A stretch of 41,953 bases of DNA from CAYUHC01 sp964444555 (GTDB lineage: Bacteria > Patescibacteriota > Minisyncoccia > Phycocordibacterales > JACOZG01), in assembly GCA_964444555.1 (NCBI GenBank), contig CAYUHC010000006.1, forward strand, positions 1 to 41,953, in the 5' to 3' direction. The notes under the pieces are model-generated. The model saw only the letters and a program-made list of their open reading frames with translations, had not been told where the DNA came from and searched no databases. Positions 1-7,908 of this stretch are shown here, one piece after another (within the stretch, counting starts at the first letter, position 1; each line of letters begins with the position of its first letter). Position numbers and translations under genes: made by a program.

Positions 1-518
1 TATTTTAAATAGTAAGCATGCTCCCAAACGTCAATGCCCAAGAGTGGCTTCTTACCTTCGCTCCAAGGCGTATCTTGGTTGGCGGTGGTCGTAATTTGTA
101 AACTATTTTCACTGCCCAAAACCAACCAAGCCCAACCCGAACCAAATCGCCCCAAAGCTGCCTCCTTAAACGCCGCCTTAAATTGTTCTATCCCGCCAAA
201 GGCCTGATCCAGTCGCGTGATTGTCTCTTCGCGAGGCGTACTACCGGGCAACCCGATCATCTCCCACCAGAGAGAATGATTAAAATGTCCACCACCATGA
301 TTACGCACCGCCGAACGAATGGCTTCGGGTACAGCATCTAAATTAGCCACCAAATCCGCCACTGGCAATTTAGCCAAATCCGGATAAGGCTCCAACGCCG
401 CGTTAAGTTTATCAACGTAAGTTTGGTGGTGCTTGGTGTGATGCAAACGCATCGTGGCCTCATCGAAAAATGGCTCCAAATCTCCGTACTTATAAGGCAG
501 GGAAGGAATCTCGTGCAT
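1..518 (-). CDS. sodA: Superoxide dismutase (Fe/Mn family), 3' end cut by window edge
   Basis: Converts superoxide to peroxide and oxygen with Mn or Fe in the cytoplasm. About 172 residues are visible. The metal ligands of the family can be placed: His26, the His in the motif HFNHSLWW, and Asp and His in DVWEHAYYL at the cut end. HFNHSLWW and GSGWAWLV resemble the Mn-type or cambialistic enzymes more than the strict Fe type, but metal choice cannot be settled from sequence. The start ATG (complement of 516-518) lies inside the 3' end of the upstream cysteine desulfurase, overlapping it by 29 nt, so the two are probably cotranscribed and translationally coupled. Only the last 25 or so residues are missing. 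Confidence 0.93.
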   Translation of the reverse strand, partial: MHEIPSLPYKYGDLEPFFDEATMRLHHTKHHQTYVDKLNAALEPYPDLAKLPVADLVANLDAVPEAIRSAVRNHGGGHFNHSLWWEMIGLPGSTPREETITRLDQAFGGIEQFKAAFKEAALGRFGSGWAWLVLGSENSLQITTTANQDTPWSEGKKPLLGIDVWEHAYYLK

Positions 519-1671
519 AAGCCTGGGGTTGATATTTTCTTAAGCGACCAATGACCGCGGCCAACTGGCGAGAGACTGCTCGCAACTGTCGAGCCGTGGT
601 AGTGCGATCGAGCGAAAAACGAATAGCGGTTTTGGCAACCTCGCTCGAGCGCCCGAGAGCCATTATAGCATACGACTCTTCGGCGGTACGGATGGCGCAG
701 GCACTGCCCGTGGAAGCGGCCACTCCTCGCGCGTCCAACTCAAGCACAAGCTGTTCGGCCAGCACTCCTTCGACTAAAAAATTTAAAATGTGCGGCACGC
801 GTGGCGCCGTGGCGGCAACTAATTCCACGCCAGGTAGAGACGTCACTTCGCGCGCAAAAATTGGGCCCAGTTTTTCTAGCCGCGCCGCCTCGCCGGCGCG
901 GCTCGCGCGCGCTAATTCTAGCGCGCGCGCCAAACCCACCGCTAAAGCCACTGGCTCCGTCCCGGACCGACGTCCCAGCTCCTGGCCGCCGCCCAACTGC
1001 TCCGCCACGACCGGCACGCCACGGCGGACGTAAAGCAAACCAATTCCCCGCGGACCGTAAAATTTACCGGCCCCCAGAGTCATTAGATCCACGCCCAACC
1101 GTGCCACCGACAAATCCAAATGCCGCGCGGCCTGACTAGCATCCAGATGAACGTACGGCGTCATAACGCCATGCTTAGCTCGATGATCGCGCACCAACTT
1201 CATCACTTCCCGCACTGGCTGGATCACGCCAAATTCATGATGAGCGTAAATTAGAGAAATTAATTTAGTCGACGGACGTAACGCCCGCGCCAATTCCGCC
1301 AAATCAATCAAACCGTTTTGATCGACCCCAAGACAAACCACCTCCGTGCCCCGAGCGGCTAATTCTTGAGCTGAAAGCTTAACCGAAGCGTGCTCAATCG
1401 TCGTCGTGATGATTGGACCGTCGCCGCCAACGCCACGCAAAGCTAGATTATTTGACTCCGTCCCGCCACTGGTAAAAATAATCTCTTCGGGCTGGGCATC
1501 GAGGCAGGCGGCGACGGTGGCGCGAGCGCTCGCGAGCGCTCGCGCGGCAACCACCCCCTCCTCATGCAAGCTAGCTGGGTTACCCACCAACGCTCCCGCT
1601 CGCCACATCGCGCGAGCCACTCGTCGATCCACGGGCGTTGCCGCCGCCGTATCGAGATAGATTCGTCTCAT
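490..1671 (-). CDS. Cysteine desulfurase (IscS/NifS class)
   Basis: PLP enzyme of 393 residues that takes sulfur from cysteine as a persulfide for Fe-S clusters or tRNA thiolation. Visible: N-terminal YLDTAAATP, SGGTESNN (about 68-75), His94 in IEHAS, DASQAA (177-182), PLP lysine Lys203 in GAGKFYGP, and catalytic Cys325 in STGSACA. The residue before the PLP lysine is Gly where IscS proteins usually have His, and the usual NNE of the HANNE motif reads HHE. No scaffold or other suf/isc gene is nearby, so a tRNA-thiolation role is as likely as Fe-S assembly. Start chosen at 1671 because a -10 box (TAGAAT) ends 6 nt upstream. Its 3' end overlaps sod by 29 nt. Confidence 0.9.
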   Translation of the reverse strand: MRRIYLDTAAATPVDRRVARAMWRAGALVGNPASLHEEGVVAARALASARATVAACLDAQPEEIIFTSGGTESNNLALRGVGGDGPIITTTIEHASVKLSAQELAARGTEVVCLGVDQNGLIDLAELARALRPSTKLISLIYAHHEFGVIQPVREVMKLVRDHRAKHGVMTPYVHLDASQAARHLDLSVARLGVDLMTLGAGKFYGPRGIGLLYVRRGVPVVAEQLGGGQELGRRSGTEPVALAVGLARALELARASRAGEAARLEKLGPIFAREVTSLPGVELVAATAPRVPHILNFLVEGVLAEQLVLELDARGVAASTGSACAIRTAEESYAIMALGRSSEVAKTAIRFSLDRTTTARQLRAVSRQLAAVIGRLRKYQPQAYARDSFPAL

Positions 1672-1677
1672 CTCCGC

Positions 1678-1729
1678 ATTCTACTGATTGAACGCGAACT
1701 TTGCAAAGATGGCTTTGATACGCTATAAT
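1678..1729. promoter_or_regulatory. Divergent promoters sharing one palindromic -35 box
   Basis: TTGCAA at 1701-1706 is its own reverse complement. Rightward, a 17-bp spacer leads to TATAAT (1724-1729), 10 nt before the DUF4446 ATG. Leftward, a 17-bp spacer leads to TAGAAT on the minus strand (1683-1678), 6 nt before the desulfurase ATG. Both transcripts would be leaderless or nearly so. Confidence 0.75.
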
Positions 1730-1739
1730 TCCGGTCACT

Positions 1740-2195
1740 ATGCCAGCGCTCGATCCCATCACTTTGGTTATTATTGGCCTCGGATTAGTCATCCTTTTTT
1801 TGGCTGGTTGGGTGGCCTGGCTAGAACGGAAACTAGCTCGTTTTATGAGTGGCCGAAGCGCCGCGAGTCTGGAAGACACCTTGATCTCGATTTTAAAGCG
1901 AATCGACAACACCGACACCATCAACGAGGAAATTAAAAAACATTTAATTTCGGTCGAGGGTCGCTTGCGCAAAAGCATCCAACACGTCAAAACGATCCGC
2001 TTTAACCCCTTCCAGGGCGCTGGTCAAGGCGGCAACCACAGCTTTGCGACCGCCTTTCTAAACGAAGAGGGTTCGGGGGCGGTTATTACCGGACTGTACA
2101 CTCGCGATCGCGTGAGCGTCTACGCCAAACCAATTGCCAGCGGTCAGTCCGATTTCGAACTTACTACCGAAGAACGCGAAGCTCTCGGTCGTTAA
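1740..2195 (+). CDS. DUF4446 family membrane-anchored protein
   Basis: 151 residues. An N-terminal transmembrane helix (about residues 6-28, ITLVIIGLGLVILFLAGW) is followed by a helical region (about 30-80) and a small domain with VKTIRFNPF, GGNHSFATAFLNEEGSGAVITGLYTRD, which is the recognisable DUF4446 core. Function of the family is unknown. It lies directly upstream of infB (7 nt between stop and infB ATG), so it probably heads the infB-rbfA-tRNA operon. No SD is present; a TATAAT ends 10 nt before the ATG. Confidence 0.82.
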   Translation: MPALDPITLVIIGLGLVILFLAGWVAWLERKLARFMSGRSAASLEDTLISILKRIDNTDTINEEIKKHLISVEGRLRKSIQHVKTIRFNPFQGAGQGGNHSFATAFLNEEGSGAVITGLYTRDRVSVYAKPIASGQSDFELTTEEREALGR

Positions 2196-2202
2196 TTTTT
2201 TT

Positions 2203-3717
2203 ATGATAAAAAATCCCCCACCTTCTATCGCTAACGTCCGGCCGCCAATCGTCGCGGTGATGGGTCACATTGACCACGGCAAATCAACCCTGCTCGACTT
2301 TATCCGTCAGTCTAACGTCGTCGCCTCCGAAGCTGGTGGCATTACCCAAAGCATTTCGGCTTACGAAGTTGTGCGCGAAAAAAATGGTCAGCCCCACACC
2401 ATCACCTTTATCGACACGCCCGGGCACGCCGCCTTCCAGACCATGCGCGAGCGCGGCGCGCAAATTGCCGACATCGCCATCTTGGTCGTCTCGGCCGAAG
2501 AAGGTGTTAAGCCCCAAACCCTGGAAGCTCTCACCGCCATTACCGAAGCTGGTTTGCCCTACATCGTCGCCATCAACAAAATTGATCGACCCAACGCGAG
2601 TCCCGAACGCACCAAACAATCGCTAGCCGAAAATAATATTTTGATCGAAGAATACGGCGGCACCATCCCAGCGGCCGCCATCTCGGCCAAAACCGGCGCC
2701 GGCATCGACGAACTTCTCGACCTCGTCCTCTTAGTCGCGGAAATCAGTGAACTAAAAACGGATCCGAGCGCCGCGGGCAGTGGCTACATTTTGGAAACCA
2801 ATCGCGACCCCCGCCAGGGCGTTACCGCGACGTTAATTATTAAAAACGGCACCGTCCGCGTGGGAGACTTTCTGATCATCAATCAACTAGTAGCCAAAAT
2901 TAAACGGCTCAACAACTTTATGGGCCAAGCAGTGGACAGTCTGGTGGCCTCAGCGCCAGCGCAAGTTTTGGGTCTACCAGAACTGCCACCAGTCGGCGCC
3001 AACTTTGCCACCGCCACCGCCAAGTCAGCGGCCGAAGCGCTAGCCAAAAAACCCGAGGCGGCGGCTCCCACCCACCCGACTCGACCACTCACCACCACCG
3101 ACGACCCGCTTAAGGCCATCATCCCCGTCCTGATCAAAGCCGACGTCGCCGGCGCCGTCGAAGCCGTGAGTCGCGAAGTTAAAAATCAAGCCACCCCAAA
3201 CGTCGCCATCGCCGTAATTGGCAGTGGGGTGGGGCAGATTACCGAAAACGACATCAAACTAGCGAGCGGTTCCAATCGGAGTCTCGTTTTGGGCTTTAAC
3301 GTCAGCATCCAGCCAAGCGCTCTAGAATTGGCCGAGATCAATGGCATCACCGTCAAAACCTTCGACATCATTTACAAACTTTCTGAATGGTTGGCGCTCG
3401 AAGTAGCCAACCGCACTCCGCGCGTCACCGCCGAAGAAGTGACGGGCCAGGCCAAAATCTTAAAATTCTTTAGCGCGGCACGGACTAAGCAGGTGATCGG
3501 TGGCTCAGTAACCAGTGGCACCATTGGACTCGGACGCGCCGTAAAAATTATGCGACGCGAAACCGAAATCGGCCGCGGCAAAATCGTGGAGCTCCAACAA
3601 CTCAAAACCGCGGTCAAAGAAGTTAGCGAAGGCAATCAGTTCGGCGCCATGATTGACGCCAAGGTCACCATCGCTCCGGGCGATCTCATCCAAGTGGTAG
3701 AAATGGTCACGAAATAA
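2203..3717 (+). CDS. infB: Translation initiation factor IF-2, short form
   Basis: GTPase that places initiator tRNA on the 30S subunit and promotes subunit joining. 504 residues. G1 GHIDHGKST (21-29), G3 DTPGH (71-75), G4 NKID (125-128) and a G5-like SAKTG near 170 are present, followed by the beta-barrel, linker and C-terminal domains. The long N-terminal region of typical bacterial IF-2 is absent: the G domain begins within 20 residues of the start. An earlier in-frame ATG at 2134 lies inside the DUF4446 gene and would add nothing recognisable, so the start at 2203 is preferred. rbfA follows after 3 nt. Confidence 0.96.
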   Translation: MIKNPPPSIANVRPPIVAVMGHIDHGKSTLLDFIRQSNVVASEAGGITQSISAYEVVREKNGQPHTITFIDTPGHAAFQTMRERGAQIADIAILVVSAEEGVKPQTLEALTAITEAGLPYIVAINKIDRPNASPERTKQSLAENNILIEEYGGTIPAAAISAKTGAGIDELLDLVLLVAEISELKTDPSAAGSGYILETNRDPRQGVTATLIIKNGTVRVGDFLIINQLVAKIKRLNNFMGQAVDSLVASAPAQVLGLPELPPVGANFATATAKSAAEALAKKPEAAAPTHPTRPLTTTDDPLKAIIPVLIKADVAGAVEAVSREVKNQATPNVAIAVIGSGVGQITENDIKLASGSNRSLVLGFNVSIQPSALELAEINGITVKTFDIIYKLSEWLALEVANRTPRVTAEEVTGQAKILKFFSAARTKQVIGGSVTSGTIGLGRAVKIMRRETEIGRGKIVELQQLKTAVKEVSEGNQFGAMIDAKVTIAPGDLIQVVEMVTK

Positions 3718-3720
3718 TTT

Positions 3721-4008
3721 ATGCTTGATCGTCGCGCTAAATTAACCAGTGCCCTCCACGAGCTCGCCGCCGAATATTTTAATCGCGAGACTAATCGTCA
3801 ATCGCTAATCACCGTTACCAGCGTCACGTTAAAAGACGAGGGACGAACAGCGATCATTGCCATCTCCGTTTTGCCCGACGACAAAGCGACCGCGGCCCTC
3901 GACTTTGCTCACCGACAACTTTCGGGCTTGCGCGGCTACATGATGGAAAACTTGCGGGCTCGGCACATCCCCTGGCTCGAGGTTGTGCTCTCTGGTCAAA
4001 AACAGTAA
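3721..4008 (+). CDS. rbfA: Ribosome-binding factor A
   Basis: 30S maturation factor of 95 residues, KH-like fold. RRAKLTSALHELAAEYF at the N-terminus, ITVTSVTLKDEGRTAIIAISVLP in the middle and LRARHIPWLEVV near the C-terminus match RbfA. It is slightly short, as it lacks the disordered tail of longer homologues. It follows infB by 3 nt, the usual infB-rbfA order, and is followed within 11 nt by a tRNA cluster that could share the transcript. Confidence 0.88.
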   Translation: MLDRRAKLTSALHELAAEYFNRETNRQSLITVTSVTLKDEGRTAIIAISVLPDDKATAALDFAHRQLSGLRGYMMENLRARHIPWLEVVLSGQKQ

Positions 4009-4019
4009 TAATAGAAGAT

Positions 4020-4091
4020 GGCCTGGTAGCCAAGTGGTAAGGCAAGGGTCTGCAAAACCCTTATGCGCGGGTTCAATTCCCGCCCAGGCCT
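4020..4091 (+). tRNA. tRNA-Cys (GCA)
   Basis: Acceptor GGCCTGG pairs with CCAGGCC; anticodon GCA in the loop of GGGTCTGCAAAACCC; discriminator U73 as expected for Cys. CCA is not encoded: the discriminator is followed by CCG. Confidence 0.95.
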
Positions 4092-4139
4092 CCGGGAGCG
4101 AGGCTGAAGAAGGACCTTAAAGATAATCCAAATAAAATT

Positions 4140-4221
4140 GCCCGGGTGGCGGAATTGGCAGACGCAATCGACTTAAGATCGATCGCCGCAAGGCGTGTGG
4201 GTTCGACCCCCACCCCGGGCA
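4140..4221 (+). tRNA. tRNA-Leu (TAA)
   Basis: Acceptor GCCCGGG/CCCGGGC, long variable arm, anticodon TAA, T arm with GTTCGAC. Discriminator A followed by CCG, so CCA is not encoded. Confidence 0.95.
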
Positions 4222-4261
4222 CCGTTTCGGAAAAAGTTTTTCTGTGGTATAAAAAACGTGC

Positions 4262-4334
4262 GCCTCGTTAGCTCAGTTGGTAGAGCAGTCGCCTCTTAAG
4301 CGAACGGTCGGGGGTTCGAATCCCTCACGGGGCA
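4262..4334 (+). tRNA. tRNA-Lys (CTT)
   Basis: Acceptor GCCTCGT/ACGGGGC, D arm GCTC..GAGC, anticodon loop CTCTTAA giving CTT, T loop TTCGAAT. Discriminator A followed by CCG. Confidence 0.93.
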
Positions 4335-4349
4335 CCGGGCTAAAAATGA

Positions 4350-4431
4350 GGGCGGGTGGCGAAATTGGCAGACGCGCTAGCCTTAGGAGCTAGTGGAGCA
4401 ATCCGTGGAGGTTCAAGTCCTCTCCCGCCCA
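4350..4431 (+). tRNA. tRNA-Leu (TAG)
   Basis: Acceptor GGGCGGG/CCCGCCC, long variable arm, anticodon stem CTAGC/GCTAG with anticodon TAG, T loop TTCAAGT. Discriminator A followed by CCG. Confidence 0.94.
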
Positions 4432-4445
4432 CCGGAAAATAAGCA

Positions 4446-4484
4446 AAAGAAAAAGGCGCGCGAGTCCAAAAAGGATCGCGCGCC
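4446..4484 (-). terminator. Rho-independent terminator of the 4518-5201 gene
   Basis: 9-bp stem GGCGCGCGA (4455-4463) with TCGCGCGCC (4476-4484). On the minus strand it is followed by TTTTTCTTT. Confidence 0.85.
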
Positions 4485-4517
4485 ACTTGTGCCAACCCCG
4501 CGGCGCTTGGGGGTTGG

Positions 4518-5201
4518 TTACTTACCGCCGCAAGGCGGCCCGGAGAATCGAACGCTGGACGATGGAGGAGGTTTCGGTCCCTCGCCAATGAGATAGAGGA
4601 ACATCTTTTCCTCAACCCACACGGTCGAGTCCTCGTCCTTGCCCTCCGGAAGCTCTTGCTTCCGCGACTCCCACTCACCCCGCGCGTGCACACAGCGCAC
4701 GAGCAGTTGAGTGGAATCCGGCGCTCGATCGATCGCCTCAAGCACGTCGCCGGCGTAGCAGATGCCGCGGCGGCCAGAACGCGCCGTCACGACAAAGTTC
4801 TTAACGAGCGTGCCGCAAGGCAGCTGCTCGCTACGAACTCTGGTGCCCGTAGACCACAGATTCTCCGTCTTAGGCGACGGAGCGACCGTCTCGGGAGACA
4901 GTGGGGCCGGCGGCGGAAGAGCCGGAGCACTGGCCACCTCCTTGACCGACTCAGGCCGCTTGAGCGCGATCCGCTCGTCAATCTTGTTGACGAGCTTCCG
5001 CTCCGCCGCCTCGCTAGCGAAGACTCGATCGGAGTCTTCGCTGAAGATCTTGGCCGCGGCCCTCTCGGCCGCTGCCGAGATCCCCATGATCCGCTCCCGG
5101 ACCGGCGGAATAAAGACCGCCACGGCCGCAAGAAGAATCAGGGCGTAAAACACCACCTGAACGGCCGGCCGCTGAACGAAAACTACCACTCGGTTCCACA
5201 T
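4518..5201 (-). CDS. Membrane-anchored protein of unknown function
   Basis: 227 residues, not recognised. One N-terminal transmembrane helix (about 12-32, VQVVFYALILLAAVAVFI) is followed by a charged helical stretch rich in Ala, Glu and Arg (about 38-85), a Pro-rich linker (about 88-110, PALPPPAPLSPETVAPSP) and a C-terminal domain with two cysteines (LPCGTLVKNF and GICYAGDVLEAIDRAP) that reads like a small beta-rich domain. The last residues include another Cys (PPCGGK). It has a clear SD (AGGAG, 8 nt before ATG), its own terminator and a TTGACA upstream, unlike the core genes around it. This is the first of three monocistronic SD-bearing genes beside the tRNA cluster. Confidence 0.72.
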   Translation of the reverse strand: MWNRVVVFVQRPAVQVVFYALILLAAVAVFIPPVRERIMGISAAAERAAAKIFSEDSDRVFASEAAERKLVNKIDERIALKRPESVKEVASAPALPPPAPLSPETVAPSPKTENLWSTGTRVRSEQLPCGTLVKNFVVTARSGRRGICYAGDVLEAIDRAPDSTQLLVRCVHARGEWESRKQELPEGKDEDSTVWVEEKMFLYLIGEGPKPPPSSSVRFSGPPCGGK

Positions 5202-5248
5202 ATCCGAATCTCCTATCTAGAATTTAAAGATCACCAGAACACCGCACT

Positions 5249-5277
5249 ACCCTACATAAATATATAATTTTTGTCAA
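5249..5277 (-). promoter_or_regulatory. Promoter for the 4518-5201 gene
   Basis: Minus strand TTGACA (5277-5272), 17-bp spacer, TAGGGT (5254-5249). The -35 is perfect and the -10 weak. An SD AGGAG precedes the ATG. Confidence 0.5.
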
Positions 5278-5300
5278 TAGCGCTCGGCAACACCCCCATA

Positions 5301-5328
5301 TTGACAGATTATTAAAAATAAGTATTAT
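5301..5328 (+). promoter_or_regulatory. Promoter for the SPFH gene
   Basis: TTGACA (5301-5306), 16-bp spacer, TATTAT (5323-5328). A leader of about 45 nt carries AAGGAG 7 nt before the ATG at 5380. Confidence 0.75.
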
Positions 5329-5379
5329 TAAGGCCAGCGTAGGTGTTTCAAAACCGAATACTCATTAAGGAGAATACTC

Positions 5380-6495
5380 ATGGCATCTGGCAATGAGCCG
5401 CTAATTGCCCTGGCAATTATTGCCGTAGTTGGAGCGATTGTGTTACTGGCTAAAGCTGGCATCATCATCACCTTCCTCCCAACCTCTCAAATCGCCGCCA
5501 TTGTGGCCGGCGAAAGTCTGGAGAGGATCATCCTCAGTTCACCGGACTTCGTTTACGCCCCAAACGAGGACACAATCTATAGCGTAACCGAGGCCCGCGC
5601 AAAAGAAGCGGCCGAGGCAAATAATGGTGGGGTCGTGTCCCGCTTTAATTGGCCCACCTGGTACGAGAGACTGGGAATCTTCGTCGTAGGGATCCCTCTC
5701 TATCATCGAGTCCTTTCCTACCCCTTTTCTTGGCCCAAGATGGATCAACCCAAGAAAAAAATGGGTGAGGCCCTCGATGGCGAAGAAGATGGTGGTAATA
5801 CCGAGCAACTCCAAATCATTCAACGGAGTGAACCGGTCTCAACCTTGATGCTCCGCTACGCTTACCCCATCAAAGTTGGTGGGATTGAGCTCCAAGGAAA
5901 CATTACCGTATCGATCGTAGCCTTAGTGACCCTGTTTACCAAACATCCCCGGAGAACACTGTTTGGCATCCCTCCGACCGGTAACTGGATCAACAAGGCC
6001 CTAGCCGCAACCAGGGGTCGAATCAGAGACTTCGGCGCCCAACAAGACTTTGACGATTTGCGGAAACAACAACACGGAAAACCGGGTTCTAGGTTCGAGA
6101 AAGCTCTCAAACTGATAAACTCCGAACTTCTGGCGGAAGCGGGAGTGGAAATTGAAAGCGTCGATTTCCAGGCCCTAGCAATCGACGATCCGGAAATCGA
6201 AAAAGCCTTCCAAGCTCAGGCTTTGGCCCGGGAAAAAGGCGCCGCAGGTCTCATTGCTGCCGGAAAAGAAGCCGAGGCCAGGGAAAGGCTCGCTGCCGCC
6301 CGCCAAAAAGAACTCGAGGCGGAAGCAGCCGGCTTGGAACAGCTAGTCGCTGGTCGTAGTAAAGAGGAGCTCGACGCACTGGCCAAAATCAGTGTATCGG
6401 AAAATCAAAAAGAGTGGCCAGTACAGACCTTTATGACCAACGGAGGAACGGTGCCTCAAGTGGTCGTACCCACCAACAAACAAACCACCGAATAA
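5380..6495 (+). CDS. SPFH/band-7 domain-like membrane protein
   Basis: 371 residues. An N-terminal transmembrane helix (about 8-35) is followed by a region resembling an SPFH domain (about 35-280, ending LLAEAGVEIESVDFQALAIDD) and a coiled coil rich in Ala, Glu and Lys (about 285-335, AGKEAEARERLAAARQKEL). That order is typical of stomatin/flotillin-like scaffolds that oligomerise on membranes. A second hydrophobic patch (about 95-110, LGIFVVGIPLYHRVLSY) interrupts the domain. No NfeD protease partner is adjacent. It has a strong SD (AAGGAG) and its own promoter and terminator. The family call is from overall layout; homology is remote. Confidence 0.6.
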   Translation: MASGNEPLIALAIIAVVGAIVLLAKAGIIITFLPTSQIAAIVAGESLERIILSSPDFVYAPNEDTIYSVTEARAKEAAEANNGGVVSRFNWPTWYERLGIFVVGIPLYHRVLSYPFSWPKMDQPKKKMGEALDGEEDGGNTEQLQIIQRSEPVSTLMLRYAYPIKVGGIELQGNITVSIVALVTLFTKHPRRTLFGIPPTGNWINKALAATRGRIRDFGAQQDFDDLRKQQHGKPGSRFEKALKLINSELLAEAGVEIESVDFQALAIDDPEIEKAFQAQALAREKGAAGLIAAGKEAEARERLAAARQKELEAEAAGLEQLVAGRSKEELDALAKISVSENQKEWPVQTFMTNGGTVPQVVVPTNKQTTE

Positions 6496-6500
6496 ATCTC

Positions 6501-6534
6501 GGCCCAACCCCAAAAGGTTGGGCCTTTCTCTTTG
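6501..6534 (+). terminator. Rho-independent terminator after the SPFH gene
   Basis: Stem GGCCCAACC (6501-6509) with GGTTGGGCC (6516-6524), followed by TTTCTCTTTG. Confidence 0.88.
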
Positions 6535-6536
6535 TA

Positions 6537-6565
6537 TTGACAAAACATAATATAAAGGTTACTAT
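6537..6565 (+). promoter_or_regulatory. Promoter for the 6628 gene
   Basis: TTGACA (6537-6542), 17-bp spacer, TACTAT (6560-6565). The leader is about 55 nt with AAAGGAG 7 nt before ATG. Confidence 0.75.
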
Positions 6566-6627
6566 TTAAGGCGGAAGTTAGCTTTGTCCTTCACAATTCA
6601 CGAACGCAAAACAAAAGGAGAATAGGC

Positions 6628-7572
6628 ATGAAAACCCTAAGGAATACCGCAGTTGGGGCAATGATCATTGCCCTCCTAACCTTCTTAATCCCCCCGCAAT
6701 GGGGGCGGGTGGGAGGATGGCTCCTGGTGGCCATCTTCCTGTTGTGTGTGGCAGGAGCAGCAATTAAGCTGCTCCTGCGCCACCAGGCGCGGATTACCAG
6801 CATCTGTACCAGCCTCGGCAAGCTGGTGCCTAAGATGCCCAGCTTCAAATGGACAGGAACGCCGATGGGGGTGATCCGCTATGCAGCGATCATACCACTG
6901 GTGGTCATGGCCATCGTCGTGCTAGCCAACTGGCCGCTCGAACTCGGTCGCGCGCAGGACATCCCCTGGTGGGTCCTGCCTGCCGCCTGGCTAGCACTGG
7001 TGGTGCTGGCTGTCTACTTCCTCGTCCCCAATGAAGGGGGCAAGGGGGTGAAAATTCGGGCCAAGGTGACCCAGTGGTGCGCGGTGGTGATCATCGCCGC
7101 CACAATCCACGCGTGGTGGGAGCGCCCACGTCCGTGGCTCCCCAGCCACTTCACTCAGATTCCCCGCCCCATCATGACAGCGGCGGAGAATCGTATCGAC
7201 GAACTCCAGAACAACCAGCCCACAAAAGGAGGGTGGCGCATAGTTCTGGGAAACAGTCGACCGATACCCGAGCACAAAAACAAAGTGCCGACTGGAAGGT
7301 TTATTGAAAGACAAACCCTCCAGTTCGAGATGGAGGACTTCTCCTCAGCGCTTAAAGAGGAATCCTTCGTCTGTGGTTGCGGCGTCGGCCAAATGGAGCT
7401 GCGGCTCCGAAGGGTCAAAAGCGGCCACTTAACGGGGACACTGGCAAATCTAAAAGTAGACGGGGAATTCCCAATCACGATCGAATTCGTCCCCTCCCTT
7501 GGCAAGTGGCAGGGTTGGTGGTACGACACAGACAACAAGCGGGGATCGGTAGAAATATTCTACCTTCCTTAG
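6628..7572 (+). CDS. Multi-helix membrane protein of unknown function
   Basis: 314 residues, not recognised. About five hydrophobic helices can be placed: 8-25 (GAMIIALLTFLI), 28-50 (GGWLLVAIFLLCVAGAAI), 83-103 (YAAIIPLVVMAIVVLA), 115-135 (VLPAAWLALVVLAVYFLV) and 150-165 (WCAVVIIAATIHAWW). The C-terminal half from about 175 is soluble and ends in a beta-rich segment with CGCG (about 248-251), possibly metal binding. Strong SD, own promoter and terminator, same style as the two preceding genes, so probably part of the same acquired block. The pairing of a membrane part with a soluble sensor-like domain is a description, not a function. Confidence 0.65.
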   Translation: MKTLRNTAVGAMIIALLTFLIPPQWGRVGGWLLVAIFLLCVAGAAIKLLLRHQARITSICTSLGKLVPKMPSFKWTGTPMGVIRYAAIIPLVVMAIVVLANWPLELGRAQDIPWWVLPAAWLALVVLAVYFLVPNEGGKGVKIRAKVTQWCAVVIIAATIHAWWERPRPWLPSHFTQIPRPIMTAAENRIDELQNNQPTKGGWRIVLGNSRPIPEHKNKVPTGRFIERQTLQFEMEDFSSALKEESFVCGCGVGQMELRLRRVKSGHLTGTLANLKVDGEFPITIEFVPSLGKWQGWWYDTDNKRGSVEIFYLP

Positions 7573-7593
7573 CACACCTCCTTCTCACACTAA

Positions 7594-7620
7594 GGCCGTC
7601 GCTTTCGCGACGGCCTTTTT
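7594..7620 (+). terminator. Rho-independent terminator
   Basis: Stem GGCCGTCGC (7594-7602) with GCGACGGCC (7607-7615), followed by five T. Confidence 0.9.
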
Positions 7621-7638
7621 CCTATCCGAAATAAACCT

Positions 7639-7902
7639 TTAACACTGCGCTCCGATCGTCGAACAAATCAAGTTAATCAACCCAAAGGCAGAAACCATAA
7701 TCGCCAAACCGATCACTCCCCAAATAATATGTTGAGTGCCCTTCTCTACCTGAGCGGGCTGATTAATCCCCCGCAACATCTCAAACAAGCCATATAAGAA
7801 CACTAGCACTGCCGCCGCCAAACCAAGTAAGATCAAAGGATTGATAATGCTGGTCTGGATTTGATTGAGCAGAGGGAAAGTCTCAGCGGCGTAAGCAATC
7901 AT
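7639..7902 (-). CDS. Small two-helix pilin-like protein (TrbC/VirB2-like), copy 5
   Basis: 87 residues. Short N-terminal segment ending YAAET, then two membrane helices (about 20-43 and 60-82) joined by a polar loop. The motif FLYGLFEMLRG in helix 1 and the run WGVIGLAIMVSAFGLINLI in helix 2 match its upstream neighbours. The protein ends with two cysteines (LICSTIGAQC). The family is abundant in Patescibacteria and is usually annotated TrbC/VirB2-like or pilin; no type IV secretion ATPase is seen here. It starts 6 nt after the stop of copy 4. Confidence 0.7.
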   Translation of the reverse strand: MIAYAAETFPLLNQIQTSIINPLILLGLAAAVLVFLYGLFEMLRGINQPAQVEKGTQHIIWGVIGLAIMVSAFGLINLICSTIGAQC

Positions 7903-7908
7903 CGGAAA

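Noticed and set aside
551..1660. Long plus-strand frames opposite the cysteine desulfurase
   Set aside because: Antisense shadows of a well-supported gene in GC-rich sequence; no protein family pattern.
4530..4560. T-arm-like GTTCGATTC on the minus strand near the end of the 4518-5201 gene
   Set aside because: No matching acceptor, D arm or anticodon stem could be folded, and it lies in a coding frame followed by a good terminator.
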